Assembly (NCBI RefSeq): GCF_027923555.1
Contig: NZ_AP025523.1
Span: 1,302,001-1,366,000 of the forward strand
Source: Vulcanimicrobium alpinum
Lineage (GTDB): Bacteria; Vulcanimicrobiota; Vulcanimicrobiia; Vulcanimicrobiales; Vulcanimicrobiaceae
Direction: 5' to 3'
DNA: 64,000 nt
The first letter of the stretch is position 1, and every line of letters starts with the position of its first letter. The notes below the pieces were generated by a model. That model worked only from the letters and a program-made list of their open reading frames with translations. It searched no databases and was not told the origin of the DNA. Positions 24,273 through 33,005 of the stretch are shown piece by piece. The position numbers and the translations under genes were made by a program.

Positions 24273-24890
24273 CTACACATAAAGAATCGCGAGCCGCCGC
24301 AAGAAGTCTGCGGCCGAGGTCGCGTCTTCCCGCGTGTATACGCGTGTTTCAGTCCGGCGGCTGGCATCGTCGACCGCGACAAAGATGACGTCGTAGCCGA
24401 CGTGCCTGGAGCACTTCGTGCGATCGCCGTGGATGCGGTGCCCCACGCGCTCAAATCGTGCGATCTTCTTGATGTCAATGTGAACGAGCTCGCCGGGTCG
24501 GCGATACTCATAACGCTGCGTAAAGCGGGCCGGCTCGAGGTCGCGCAGACGCGCGATGTTGAGCCGCTTGAGTACCTTGATGACCGTCGAGCGCGCCATC
24601 GACAGTGCTTCGGCGATTTGCCAACCGAGTAGCCGGCGAGTGCGGCGAAGCCGGTCGATCTGCCGTTCAACCGCCTTTCGGACGCGCGTCGGAAAGCGAA
24701 TTGCAACGGGTCGCCGATCGCGCAGACCAGACTCTCCGGCCTGCGCAAAGCGGGCAAGCCACTTGTACACCGTCGGCCGGCTGATCTTGAAGCGCCGAGC
24801 CACCGCGGCAACGGCCTCACCGGCCTGAACCAAAGCGACAATTTCCCGCCGGATAAGGGGCGTCGTGCGGGCCTGAGGGTGCATAATCAC
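24273..24890 (-). pseudogene. Outer IS481-family transposase, N-terminal fragment
   Basis: A 205-residue fragment with a GTG start behind a GGAGGT ribosome site. It has two HTH regions (AVAAVARRFKISRPTVYKWLARF and LLGWQIAEALSMARSTVIKVLKRL). The first catalytic Asp follows in PGELVHIDIKKIARF. It ends at a stop created near the inner-element junction; the rest of the gene lies at 21217-21555. Confidence 0.8.
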
Positions 24891-24952
24891 AGGGCTGACC
24901 TCCGGAGAAGTAGGCGTCGAACACCCACCTCTTCGGGGTCAGTCCCTGTCAA

Positions 24953-24973
24953 CGATGCGCGTGGTCTCTACAG
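24953..24973 (-). repeat. Right terminal inverted repeat of the outer IS481-like element
   Basis: Read on the minus strand it begins CTGTAGAGACCACGCGC and matches the left end at 21208-21228. It is followed by CTAG at 24974-24977. Confidence 0.75.
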
Positions 24974-26365
24974 CTAGGGAGGGGCCGCGCAGCCCAGCCG
25001 TTCGTCGCGCTCGTCGAGTTCGATCGTGCAGCGCGACCACATGCCGGCGCCGACGTGCGCGGTCGTCTGCGTGCGATTGACGGTTGCCCGCGTCGCTCCG
25101 AGTGCGAGCGGGCCGATGCGCACCTGCGGGATCGTCACGATGAACGCGTCGTTGCCGCCCGCGACACCCTGCGCCTGAACGCGCACGGCGAGGGGCCATT
25201 GCGGGCCGCGGCGATAGTCGGCGTACCCGAGCGAGACGATCGCCGCGTCGCCGGTATCGAGGAGCGCGCGGACCGGCGCGCCGTCGAACGACGCGTCCAC
25301 GAGCGGGACGTTGCCGTCGAAGCGCAGGGGGACGATCTCTCCGGCGGCGACGCGCTGCGGCGCGGTGATGCGCACCCGTCGCCGCGCGCGGTCGATCGCG
25401 ACGTGCACGCGCGCGAGCAGATCGGCGCCGACGACGACGTCGAAGCGCTCCTGCGCGACCGCGGGGATCACGGCCAGCCGCAGGCGCTCGAACGCCGCCG
25501 CGCCGGCCGCCAGGCGCGGCGCGTCGACGAAACCGGTCACGAAGCGCGAGAACCCGGCGATCTCCAGTTCGCCGCGAGGTTCGAGGCCCAGCGCCTCGGC
25601 GAAGTTGAGCGTCAGCGCGCTCGGCGTCGCGCCGGAATCGAGCAGGCAGCGCGCGTCCCGTCCGCCGAGCGTGCACGGCACGATCGGGACGCGGTCGGAG
25701 AGGAGCGGGACGGTCCCCTCGCCGGCAAACGCCGCCGGGGCTCCGTCCGGCGGGTCGAGCGGTTCGGGGACGGTCTCGACGCGCGCGTAGGAGCCGGTCT
25801 GCAGGCCGCTTCGCTCGAGCGCGAAGGCGGCGCTCCCCGCATGCCCGGTGCGGCTGAACCGCTCCAGGACGGCCCCGCTCGCGTCGGTGACCGTGCGCAG
25901 GGCGCGGGTCGCGGGGTCGATGCTGACGACGAGCGGCGCGCCGTCGGCGGCGCGAACCCGCCAGGTCCCGCCCCCGGCCGGCTCGGCCGTGCCGCCGCCG
26001 GCTCGGAACGCCGGCTCCGCGAACGCCAGCGACGCGATCGCGGCGAGCGTGCGGCGCGCAGGCAGATCCGCGGTATCGACCGGAAGTGCGACGTCGTTCA
26101 GGCCGAACGCCCACAGCCGCCGGCCGTCGAACCACGAGCCGCTGCAGGCGTCCGCGATGCAGCGCCGTTCGAGCTGGAGCGGCCCGAACTGGTCGAGCGT
26201 GAGCCGCTGCCGGCGGCCCTCGAGCGTCGAGTCGGCGACCGCGCGCAGGTGCACCAGCGCCGGATGGCCGTTCGCCGCCGCGATCGCCGCGAGCGGGTCC
26301 GGCGGCGCCGCCGCCGCGATCGTCAGCGCGGCGGGAAGCGCGAGGACGCGCACCGCGAATCGCAT
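24974..26365 (-). CDS. Exported retropepsin-like (aspartyl protease fold) protein with two DT/SG motifs
   Basis: A 463-residue protein with a signal peptide (MRFAVRVLALPAALTIAAAA). Two pepsin-like half-domains are each marked by a catalytic motif, RCLLDSGATPSALTL (D243) and RALLDTGDAAIVSLGY (D370). Both have downstream hydrophobic-hydrophobic-Gly partners (DVVVGADLL; AGMWSRCTIELD). Family members are putative periplasmic aspartyl proteases of unknown substrate. Its TAG stop lies in the CTAG duplicated by the neighbouring IS. Before the insertion it would have been convergent with, and share CTAG with, the 73-residue gene at 20986. Confidence 0.75.
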   Translation of the reverse strand: MRFAVRVLALPAALTIAAAAPPDPLAAIAAANGHPALVHLRAVADSTLEGRRQRLTLDQFGPLQLERRCIADACSGSWFDGRRLWAFGLNDVALPVDTADLPARRTLAAIASLAFAEPAFRAGGGTAEPAGGGTWRVRAADGAPLVVSIDPATRALRTVTDASGAVLERFSRTGHAGSAAFALERSGLQTGSYARVETVPEPLDPPDGAPAAFAGEGTVPLLSDRVPIVPCTLGGRDARCLLDSGATPSALTLNFAEALGLEPRGELEIAGFSRFVTGFVDAPRLAAGAAAFERLRLAVIPAVAQERFDVVVGADLLARVHVAIDRARRRVRITAPQRVAAGEIVPLRFDGNVPLVDASFDGAPVRALLDTGDAAIVSLGYADYRRGPQWPLAVRVQAQGVAGGNDAFIVTIPQVRIGPLALGATRATVNRTQTTAHVGAGMWSRCTIELDERDERLGCAAPP

Positions 26366-26375
26366 CGAGGTGGAA

Positions 26376-26672
26376 ATGCACCCCCTCGACGGCTACCTCC
26401 TCGACGGCACGCCGTCGAAGGCCGAGGCGATCGCTGCGGTCCTGCGCGTGCGCTCGGCCGACCCGCGCGCCCAGCCGTTCTATCGCGCGCTCGACCGGGT
26501 CGGCGTGCGCGCCGCGGACGATGCGCTGCTGGCCCTGCGGCTGGTGCTCGCCGGCAAAGTGCCGACCGACGAGGCGATCGTCGCGATGCGCGCGCTGCGC
26601 AAACGCGTGCACGACGGGGAACCGGGCGCCCGAGAGGTCTATCGCTCGGAGGTAGGGGCCTCGCCGGAATGA
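26376..26672 (+). CDS. Small hypothetical protein
   Basis: A 98-residue, largely helical protein with an ATG at 26376 and a possible ribosome site CGAGG at 26366-26370. It begins MHPLDGYLLDGTPSKAEAIAAVLR and ends HDGEPGAREVYRSEVGA. No family is recognised. It is divergent from the aspartyl-protease-like gene, ten bases away. Confidence 0.6.
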   Translation: MHPLDGYLLDGTPSKAEAIAAVLRVRSADPRAQPFYRALDRVGVRAADDALLALRLVLAGKVPTDEAIVAMRALRKRVHDGEPGAREVYRSEVGASPE

Positions 26673-26694
26673 CGCGGAACGGAAGGGGCTCCGC

Positions 26695-27075
26695 ATGCGT
26701 TCTTCAAGAGCAATGCTCCGTTTCGCGTCCCTCGTCATCGCCGTGGGTCTCGTTGCGGTGCCTGCGGCCGCCTTTGCCGAAGGGAAGTCGCCGGCACCGG
26801 CTCCGAGCGCATCCGCCGCGGCCGATCCGGGTCCGCGCGACGGCGGCGTCCTCGAGGGCCGCGTGACGAACGTCGACTACGGCCGCGGCATCATCAGCAT
26901 CGATTCCGCGCAGGGACGCGTCGACGTGAACACGATGCCAACCACCTCGGTGCAGGGGAGCGATCCCGGCTACCACACGATCACCGACGTCGCAAAGGGC
27001 TCGAAAGTGCAGATCTTCATCTCGAAGACGGCCGGCAAACTCGTCGCGCAGATCATCAGACTCATCAAGCACTAG
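26695..27075 (+). CDS. Exported hypothetical protein
   Basis: A 126-residue protein with a signal peptide (MLRFASLVIAVGLVAVPAAAFAEG) and an Ala/Pro-rich linker. A small beta-rich domain follows (GVLEGRVTNVDYGRGIISIDSAQGRVDV). No known family is recognised; the domain looks OB-like. It precedes nagZ by one base and may be co-transcribed with the recycling operon. Confidence 0.65.
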   Translation: MRSSRAMLRFASLVIAVGLVAVPAAAFAEGKSPAPAPSASAAADPGPRDGGVLEGRVTNVDYGRGIISIDSAQGRVDVNTMPTTSVQGSDPGYHTITDVAKGSKVQIFISKTAGKLVAQIIRLIKH

Positions 27076-27076
27076 C

Positions 27077-28639
27077 GTGCGCAGCGATCTCGCCGCCCTC
27101 GCGCGCGGCGTCATCGGCGTCGGTTTCACCGGAACCCGCGGCGCCGACGCGCCGCTCGAGGAGCTGCGCGCGTTCGCGCCGGGCGCGGTCATTTTGTTCG
27201 CGCGCAACGTCGGGATGCTTGACGACCTGCGCGATCTGGTCGCGTCCCTGCGGGCGCTTGCGGCGCCGGCGCCGCTCATCACGGTCGATCAGGAAGGCGG
27301 CCGCGTCGCGCGCCTGCGCGACGGTGTCGCGCCGCTGCCGTCGGCGATGGCCGTCGGTGCGAGCGGCGATCCCGCCCTCGCCGAGGGGCTCGGAACGCTG
27401 CTGGGGCGCGACCTCGCACGGCTTGGGATCAGCGTCGACTTCGCCCCGGTCGCCGATCTCGCGCTGCAGCCGGCGAGCCTGGTGATCGGGACGCGCGCGT
27501 ACGGCGACGATCCGCAGCTGGTCGCCGCGTTCGCGGGCGCGTTCGCGCGCGGACTCGAACGCGGAGGCGTGGCCGCCGCGGTGAAGCATTTTCCCGGGCA
27601 CGGCGCGACGGCGGACGACTCGCACGTCGGACTGCCGCGGATCGATGCCTCCAGCGCGACGCTGCGCGCACGGGACCTGGTGCCGTTCGCGCGGGCGATC
27701 GCCGCCCGCGACGCATCGATCGTGATGACCGCGCACGTCGTCGTCGATGCGTTCGACCGCGAGCGTCCCGCGACGCTCTCGCCGGCGATCCTGCGCGGCC
27801 TGCTGCGCGAGGAACTCGGTTTCAACGGCGTCGTCTCGACGGATTGCATGGAGATGGATGCGATCGCGAACGGCGTCGGGACGGTGCGGGGCGCGGTGCA
27901 GGCGCTGGCGGCGGGCGCCGACCTCGTCATGATCAGCCACCGCCTCGACCTTGCGCGCGCAGCCGTCGATGCGATCGCGGCAGCGGTGGAGGACGGTACG
28001 CTCCCGCGTGCGCGGCTCGAAGAGGCGCACGCACGCGTGCACGCGCTGCGGGCGCGGTTCGCGCACCTTACGCCGTTCGACGGCGAGCTCGATCCGGCGC
28101 TGCCGCTCGAGGCGGCGCAGCGCGCGGTGACCGCGGTGCGCGGGGACGTGCGCCTGCATGCGGGAAAGCCCGTCACGGTGATCTCGTTCGAGGGAAGCGC
28201 CGTCGACAACGCCGCAGCGTCGGGAACCGCCGCGCGCGCCGTCGAGGAACCGTCGCTGAGTTCGGCGCTGCGCCGGCGCCGCTGGAAGAGCGAGGTGATG
28301 CGCGTTCCGCTCGAACCCGACGCCGACGAACTCGACCTGCTGCTGGAGCACGTGCCGCGTTTGGGCGACCGTGAATTTGTCGTCGTGACGCGCAACGCGC
28401 ACCTCCACGACGCGCAGCGTGCGGCCGTCGCGCGCATCCTCGCACTGGTGCCGGGCGCCCTGATCGTCTCGGCGCGCGGCCCCTTCGATGCGGCCTGCTG
28501 GCCGCAGGCGCGGCGCGTCGCGTGCCTGTACGGCGATCAGCCGCTCTCGTTCGAAGGCGGCGCCGACGTACTCTCGGGGCGCGTGGCCGCGACGGGCGCG
28601 CTTCCGGTCCGGCTCCCCGAGCAGGCCGCTGTTCGCTGA
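27077..28639 (+). CDS. nagZ: Beta-N-acetylglucosaminidase NagZ-type (GH3)
   Basis: A 520-residue GH3 enzyme with a GTG start. It shows LITVDQEGGRVARLRDG, the NagZ signature KHFPGHGATADDSHVGLP with the Asp-His dyad on its loop, and the catalytic nucleophile Asp in VVSTDCMEMDAI. A ~170-residue C-terminal extension is present, as in Bacillus-type two-domain NagZ. It removes GlcNAc from muropeptides. No signal peptide is seen. It heads a run of overlapping genes for MurNAc recycling. Confidence 0.93.
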   Translation: MRSDLAALARGVIGVGFTGTRGADAPLEELRAFAPGAVILFARNVGMLDDLRDLVASLRALAAPAPLITVDQEGGRVARLRDGVAPLPSAMAVGASGDPALAEGLGTLLGRDLARLGISVDFAPVADLALQPASLVIGTRAYGDDPQLVAAFAGAFARGLERGGVAAAVKHFPGHGATADDSHVGLPRIDASSATLRARDLVPFARAIAARDASIVMTAHVVVDAFDRERPATLSPAILRGLLREELGFNGVVSTDCMEMDAIANGVGTVRGAVQALAAGADLVMISHRLDLARAAVDAIAAAVEDGTLPRARLEEAHARVHALRARFAHLTPFDGELDPALPLEAAQRAVTAVRGDVRLHAGKPVTVISFEGSAVDNAAASGTAARAVEEPSLSSALRRRRWKSEVMRVPLEPDADELDLLLEHVPRLGDREFVVVTRNAHLHDAQRAAVARILALVPGALIVSARGPFDAACWPQARRVACLYGDQPLSFEGGADVLSGRVAATGALPVRLPEQAAVR

Positions 28640-29663
28640 GGTCGACGCCGCGGCGCGCGCGGCGCTCGGCGTCCGCTACAGCGCCGCGGTCGTGCGGATC
28701 GAACACCGCGGGACGGTGCGCTTCGAGCGCGCGTACGGACGCACGCGCGACGACGGCCCGTCGCGCGACGTCGGCGTCGATACGCGGTTCGATCTGGCGT
28801 CGATCACCAAGGTCTTCATCGCGTCAATCGTCCTCGACGACGCGGCGCGCAGCGTCGTCGCGCTCGACGAGCCGCTGCGCGAACTCGTCCCCGAATGGGA
28901 CGGCGCCGACCGTGCGCGCATCACCCTGCGCAAGATCCTCGCCCACGACGCCGGCTTCAAGAGCGGCGCCGACTACCGCACGCTGCTGGCGCGCGACGTC
29001 GAAACGTTCGCGCTGACCGAACCGCTCGCCGCACCGAGCGGCGAGCGCGTGATCTACAGCGATCTCGGTTTCATCGCGCTGGGCGTGATCCTCGCGCGCC
29101 GTCACCGCCGAGGCCTCGCGACGCTCGTCGCGGAACGCCTGCGCGGATGGGGTGCCGCCCGCACCGGGTACGTTCCCGACGCGGCCGAACGCGACGCGAT
29201 CCCGGCGACCGAGTCCGACGCGTGGCGCGGCAGCGTGCAGGGGACGGTGCACGACGAAAAGGCGCATCTGCTCGGCGGGATCGCCGGTCACGCCGGCCTC
29301 TTCGGCACGGCGCGCGACGTCGCGCTACTCGGCGAATGGTTTCTCGGGCCGCTGCACGGCCGCCCGACGCCGCTGGCGCCGGCGTTCGCGCGCGACGCCG
29401 TGCTGGAAGCGGCGCACGATCCGATCCTGCGGCGCGGCCTGGGCTGGGCGCTCAAGACGAGCGACGAGAACTCGTGCGGTCCGCTGATGTCGGCGCAGAC
29501 GTTCGGCCACACCGGATTCACGGGGACGTGCGTGTGGGCCGACCCTGTGCGCGATCTGAACGTCGTCTTCCTCACCAACGCCGTCCACCACGGGCGCACC
29601 GACATTCGCGCGCTGCGCGCTGCGGTGTGCGACGCCGCGGTGCGGGCGATCGACGCGGCGTGA
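28629..29663 (+). CDS. Serine beta-lactamase / penicillin-binding-protein-like hydrolase (class C fold)
   Basis: About 344 residues with the three active-site motifs of the class C beta-lactamase family: SxxK at LASITKVF, a YxN-like YSDLGF, and HTG at GHTGFTGT. The start is uncertain, since no ATG or GTG falls near the domain start. CTG at 28629 overlaps the end of nagZ; GTG at about 28692 is an alternative. The homologous position in the Bacillus muropeptide operon is occupied by YbbE, also a beta-lactamase-family protein. A role in trimming peptide or sugar parts of cell-wall fragments is inferred. Confidence 0.78.
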   Translation: MFAEVDAAARAALGVRYSAAVVRIEHRGTVRFERAYGRTRDDGPSRDVGVDTRFDLASITKVFIASIVLDDAARSVVALDEPLRELVPEWDGADRARITLRKILAHDAGFKSGADYRTLLARDVETFALTEPLAAPSGERVIYSDLGFIALGVILARRHRRGLATLVAERLRGWGAARTGYVPDAAERDAIPATESDAWRGSVQGTVHDEKAHLLGGIAGHAGLFGTARDVALLGEWFLGPLHGRPTPLAPAFARDAVLEAAHDPILRRGLGWALKTSDENSCGPLMSAQTFGHTGFTGTCVWADPVRDLNVVFLTNAVHHGRTDIRALRAAVCDAAVRAIDAA

Positions 29664-29670
29664 GCGCGCG

Positions 29671-30798
29671 ATGCTGATCGCCGGCGTCCTCTCCGGGACG
29701 TCGCTCGACGGAATCGACGTCGCGATCTGCGACGTGCGAGCGCGCGGCGCGGGAGTCGCCGTCGAGTGCCTGCGCTTCGCGACCGCGGCGTTCGACGAAG
29801 CACTGCGCGCGCGGATCCTGCGTGCATATCCGCCGGCCGCGGTGAGCGTCATCGAACTCTCCGCGCTGCACGCGCGCGTCGGCGAAGCGTTCGGCGACGC
29901 GGTGCGCGCCGCAGCCGCCGGGCTCGCGCTCGACGCGGTCGCCTCGCACGGTCTGACGATCGCGCACGACGGCGCGGAGCGCGAGACCTTGCAGATCGGC
30001 GATGCGTTCCGCATCCGCGAGCGCACCGGCTGCACGGTGCTGTACGACTTCCGCAGCGCGGACACTGCGGCCGGAGGCCACGGTGCGCCGCTCGTCCCGT
30101 TCGTCGACGCCCTGCTGTTCGGAGCGCATGCGCCGTGCGTCGCGCTCAACCTCGGCGGGATCGCGAACATGACGGTCCTGCCGCAGGCGATCGCGTTCGA
30201 CACCGGTCCGGCGAATCTCCCGATCGACACGTACGTGCAGATGCGCGGCGACGGCTCGCGTCGCTACGACGTCGACGGCGAGCTCGCGCGCAACGGCGCC
30301 GTCGACGTCGCCCTGCTCACCCGCATGCTCGACGATCCGTACTTCCGGCGCCTGCCGCCGAAGACGGCCGGCCGCGAAGAGTACGGTGCAGCGTATGTCG
30401 CGCGCTGGCGCGAAGAACTCGACGCGCTTGGGTACGCCGACGCGGTCGCGACGCTGACCGCGCTGACGGTGCGCTCGATCGCCGATGCGTTCTGGACGAT
30501 GGCGCCGCGCGTGCCGCTGCTGATCGTCAGCGGCGGCGGCGCGCGCAACCCGGCGCTCGTCGGCGGCCTGCGCACTCTGCTTCCGGGCGTCACCGTCGCG
30601 CTGAGCGACGCCTACGGCGTCGACGCCGACGCGAAGGAGGCGATCGCGTTCGCGGTCCTCGGCTTCACGCTGTTGCGGGGCCGGCCGGCCGGGATGCCGC
30701 AGGTGACGGGCGCGCGCGGACCGCGCCTGCTCGGCGCGATCGCGCCGCACGATCTGGAGGCGCTCCTGCGCCGGGTGACGGAAGCACCGTCTTCATGA
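29671..30798 (+). CDS. anmK: Anhydro-N-acetylmuramic acid kinase
   Basis: A 375-residue AnmK with the start MLIAGVLSGTSLDGIDVAICD (ATP-binding GTSLDGID). Also visible are ASHGLTIAHDG, NLGGIANMTVL, AFDTGPANLPID and LLIVSGGGARNPAL. It opens the 1,6-anhydro ring and phosphorylates the sugar to MurNAc-6-phosphate, the substrate of MurQ two genes downstream. The next gene starts inside its stop codon (ATGA). Confidence 0.95.
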   Translation: MLIAGVLSGTSLDGIDVAICDVRARGAGVAVECLRFATAAFDEALRARILRAYPPAAVSVIELSALHARVGEAFGDAVRAAAAGLALDAVASHGLTIAHDGAERETLQIGDAFRIRERTGCTVLYDFRSADTAAGGHGAPLVPFVDALLFGAHAPCVALNLGGIANMTVLPQAIAFDTGPANLPIDTYVQMRGDGSRRYDVDGELARNGAVDVALLTRMLDDPYFRRLPPKTAGREEYGAAYVARWREELDALGYADAVATLTALTVRSIADAFWTMAPRVPLLIVSGGGARNPALVGGLRTLLPGVTVALSDAYGVDADAKEAIAFAVLGFTLLRGRPAGMPQVTGARGPRLLGAIAPHDLEALLRRVTEAPSS

Positions 30799-31703
30799 TC
30801 GCGATCGGAGTCGATGCGGGGGGAACCTCGACGGTGGCAGCGCTTTCGCGCGACGGCGACGCCGTCCGCGAGGCGCACCGCGGCGGCGCGAACGCAGCGG
30901 TGATGGGGATCGACGACGCGGCCGACGTCATCATCGGCGCGATCCGCGACGTCCTCGACGGCGCACACCCCGACGCGATCTACGTCGGCGCCGCCGGTGC
31001 CGCCCGGCCGCGCATCGCCGACGGGATCGCGGAAAACGTCCGCGCCGCGTTTCGGAAGGCGCGCGTCGCGGTCGGCGACGACACCGCGATCGCGCTGCGC
31101 GCAGCGATCCCGGCCGGCGACGGCGCGGTGCTGATCGCGGGGACCGGCTCGGTTGCGTACGCCGAATGCGGCGAGCGCGCGCAACGCGTCGGCGGTCTCG
31201 GCTATCTTGCGGGCGATGAAGGTTCCGCGTTCTGGATCGGATTGCAGGCGATCAAACTCTACGGCCGCGTCCTCGACGGTCGCGCCGCGCGCGACGAAAC
31301 CTCCGAAGTCGCTGCGCGCGCGCTCGACGCCACCGACCGCACCGCCTATCTCGACGCGCTCTACGAAGCGCCGCTGCGGCCGTCGGCGATCGCCGCGCTC
31401 GCCCCGAGCATCATCGCGTTCGCGGGGAAGGGCAATCGCGCGTCGACGAAGATCGTGCAGCAGGCGGCGCAGGAGCTCGGCGACCTGACGAAAGCCGCGC
31501 TCAAAGCGGTGGACCTGCTCGACCGCTCGCCGCGGGTCGCGCTCGCCGGCGGCCTCTTCCGCGAGAACAGCCTGCTGACGTTTCTGCTCGAGACGCGCCT
31601 CAACGGCGACGTGCCGGGCCTGGCGATCGTGAAAGGCGGCGACGAGCCGGTGCGCGGCGCGCTGCGGCTCGCCGAACGCGCTGCGAGCGCCGCGAGCGCG
31701 TGA
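30795..31703 (+). CDS. BadF/BadG-type amino-sugar kinase (GlcNAc or MurNAc kinase)
   Basis: A 302-residue ASKHA kinase: IAIGVDAGGTSTVAALS at the N-terminus, VAVGDDTAIALRAAI with the catalytic Asp, VLIAGTGSVAYAE and GLGYLAGDEGSAFWIG. The family includes N-acetylglucosamine kinase and MurK, which phosphorylates both GlcNAc and MurNAc. Placed between anmK and murQ, it would convert the free sugars released by NagZ. The exact specificity cannot be read from the sequence. It overlaps both neighbours by four bases. Confidence 0.88.
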   Translation: MIAIGVDAGGTSTVAALSRDGDAVREAHRGGANAAVMGIDDAADVIIGAIRDVLDGAHPDAIYVGAAGAARPRIADGIAENVRAAFRKARVAVGDDTAIALRAAIPAGDGAVLIAGTGSVAYAECGERAQRVGGLGYLAGDEGSAFWIGLQAIKLYGRVLDGRAARDETSEVAARALDATDRTAYLDALYEAPLRPSAIAALAPSIIAFAGKGNRASTKIVQQAAQELGDLTKAALKAVDLLDRSPRVALAGGLFRENSLLTFLLETRLNGDVPGLAIVKGGDEPVRGALRLAERAASAASA

Positions 31704-32581
31704 GCGGTCTGCCCTCGACCGAGGCGGTCGATCCGGCGACCGCGCAGATCGATCGTCTCGACGACGTCGCGCTCGCGCGCACGCTCGCCGAGGCGCATCG
31801 CGGCGCGGTCGACGCCGCCGTCGCGCAAGCGTACGCGATCGCGCGCGCGACGACGCTCGTCGTCGAGGCGATCGAATGCGGCGGCCGTGTCGCCGTGTTC
31901 GGCGCCGGCACCAGCGGACGGCTCGCGGTGCTCGACGCCTCCGAACTGCCGCCGACGTTCGGACTCGATCCGCAGGTGGTGGAGGGGATCATCGCCGGCG
32001 GCGACGCCGCGCTGCGGCGCGCTGTCGAGAACGCCGAAGACGATGCCGACGCCGGCGCGCGCGCGGCCGACGCGCTCGTTGCGCACGACGTCGCGATCGG
32101 AATCTCGGCGAGCGGCGGCGCGGCGTTCGTGCGCGCCGCGCTGCAGCGCGCGCGGGAACGCGGCGCGCGCACGATCGCGGTCGCGAACGCGCCGGGGAGC
32201 CCGCTGGCCGCGCTCGCCGACGTTGCGATCGTCGCCGACACCGGCGCGGAGCCGATCGCGGGTTCGACCCGGATGCGTGCCGGGACCGCTCAGAAGATCG
32301 TGCTGAACACGATCTCGACCGGTGCGATGATCCGGCTCGGAAAGACCTACCGCAACCGCATGGTCGACGTCGTCGCGACGAACGCGAAACTGCGCGCGCG
32401 CGCCGAGCGTTTGGTGCGCGAACTCGCCGGCGACGTCGATGCCTCCGCCCTGCTCGCCGCCGCCGGCGGCTCGGTGAAGACGGCCGTCGTCATGGCCCGC
32501 CGCGGCGTCGACGCCGCCGGCGCCGAACGACTGCTGCGCGATGCGCGCGGGCGGCTCGCACGCGTCATCGATCCAGCGTGA
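31700..32581 (+). CDS. murQ: N-acetylmuramic acid 6-phosphate etherase
   Basis: A 293-residue SIS-domain lyase with a GTG start inside the previous stop. The phosphosugar motif GAGTSGRLAVLDASELPPTFG includes the catalytic Glu. A second acidic site is AVENAEDDADAG, followed by AIGISASGGAAF, and GSTRMRAGTAQKIVLNTIST, the MurQ hallmark. It splits D-lactate from MurNAc-6-P to give GlcNAc-6-P. It ends the recycling operon. No MurP transporter or MurR regulator is present. Confidence 0.95.
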   Translation: MSGLPSTEAVDPATAQIDRLDDVALARTLAEAHRGAVDAAVAQAYAIARATTLVVEAIECGGRVAVFGAGTSGRLAVLDASELPPTFGLDPQVVEGIIAGGDAALRRAVENAEDDADAGARAADALVAHDVAIGISASGGAAFVRAALQRARERGARTIAVANAPGSPLAALADVAIVADTGAEPIAGSTRMRAGTAQKIVLNTISTGAMIRLGKTYRNRMVDVVATNAKLRARAERLVRELAGDVDASALLAAAGGSVKTAVVMARRGVDAAGAERLLRDARGRLARVIDPA

Positions 32582-32969
32582 CGATTGTCCCGCCGTGCGG
32601 CACGTAGCCGCGCGCGGCGAAGAATCCCTCGAGCGACGAATCGCCGGCGAACGATGCTTCGACCCGCGTGACGCCGAGCTGATCGAGCCGGCCGTGCAGC
32701 GTCGCGAGCAGAGCCGAGCCGATTCCGCGGCGCCGCCGGCCGGGAACGACCCACAGGTCGCGCACCTCGGCGACGAGACCTCCACGTTCGGTCGAAATGC
32801 CGAACGCGACGGAGACGCACGACGCGGGTATATCGTCCTCGTACGCCAGCCAGACGAAGCCGTAGTCGGGACGCTCGATGAACAGCGCCAGCGCGTCGCC
32901 CAGCGCGGCGTCGTCGGCGCGGAACGCGCGCATCAAGGCGAACGCGTCGTACCGCTCCGCGCTGGCCAT
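32565..32969 (-). CDS. GNAT-family N-acetyltransferase
   Basis: A 134-residue acetyltransferase with the acetyl-CoA loop VVPGRRRRGIGSALLATLHGRLDQLG (R/QxxGxG/A) and a C-terminal SSLEGFFAARGYVPHGGT. The start at MASAERYDAF is chosen by domain length; the frame is open far upstream. It is convergent with murQ, overlapping by 17 bases. The substrate is unknown. Confidence 0.8.
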   Translation of the reverse strand: MASAERYDAFALMRAFRADDAALGDALALFIERPDYGFVWLAYEDDIPASCVSVAFGISTERGGLVAEVRDLWVVPGRRRRGIGSALLATLHGRLDQLGVTRVEASFAGDSSLEGFFAARGYVPHGGTIVTLDR

Positions 32970-33005
32970 CGTCCTGCATTCGATCACGAAAGTAACCTCA
33001 CCACG

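Larger units (their letters stand above)
21208..24973. mobile_element. Outer IS481-like element, interrupted by two nested insertions
   Basis: The ends are inverted repeats: CTGTCGAGACTACGCGCCTCG at the left and, on the other strand at the right, CTGTAGAGACCACGCGCATCG (18 of 21 identical). The element is flanked by CTAG on both sides (21204-21207 and 24974-24977). NCTAGN is the known target of Bordetella IS481. Its minus-strand transposase gene is split into an N-terminal part (24273-24890) and a C-terminal part (21217 to about 21555) by a second IS. Without the insertions the element would be about 1.05 kb, normal for IS481. Confidence 0.85.

Noticed and set aside
28488-28628. Extending the beta-lactamase-family gene to the ATG at 28488
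   Set aside because: This would overlap nagZ by about 150 bases and add an arginine/serine-rich stretch unlike any domain.
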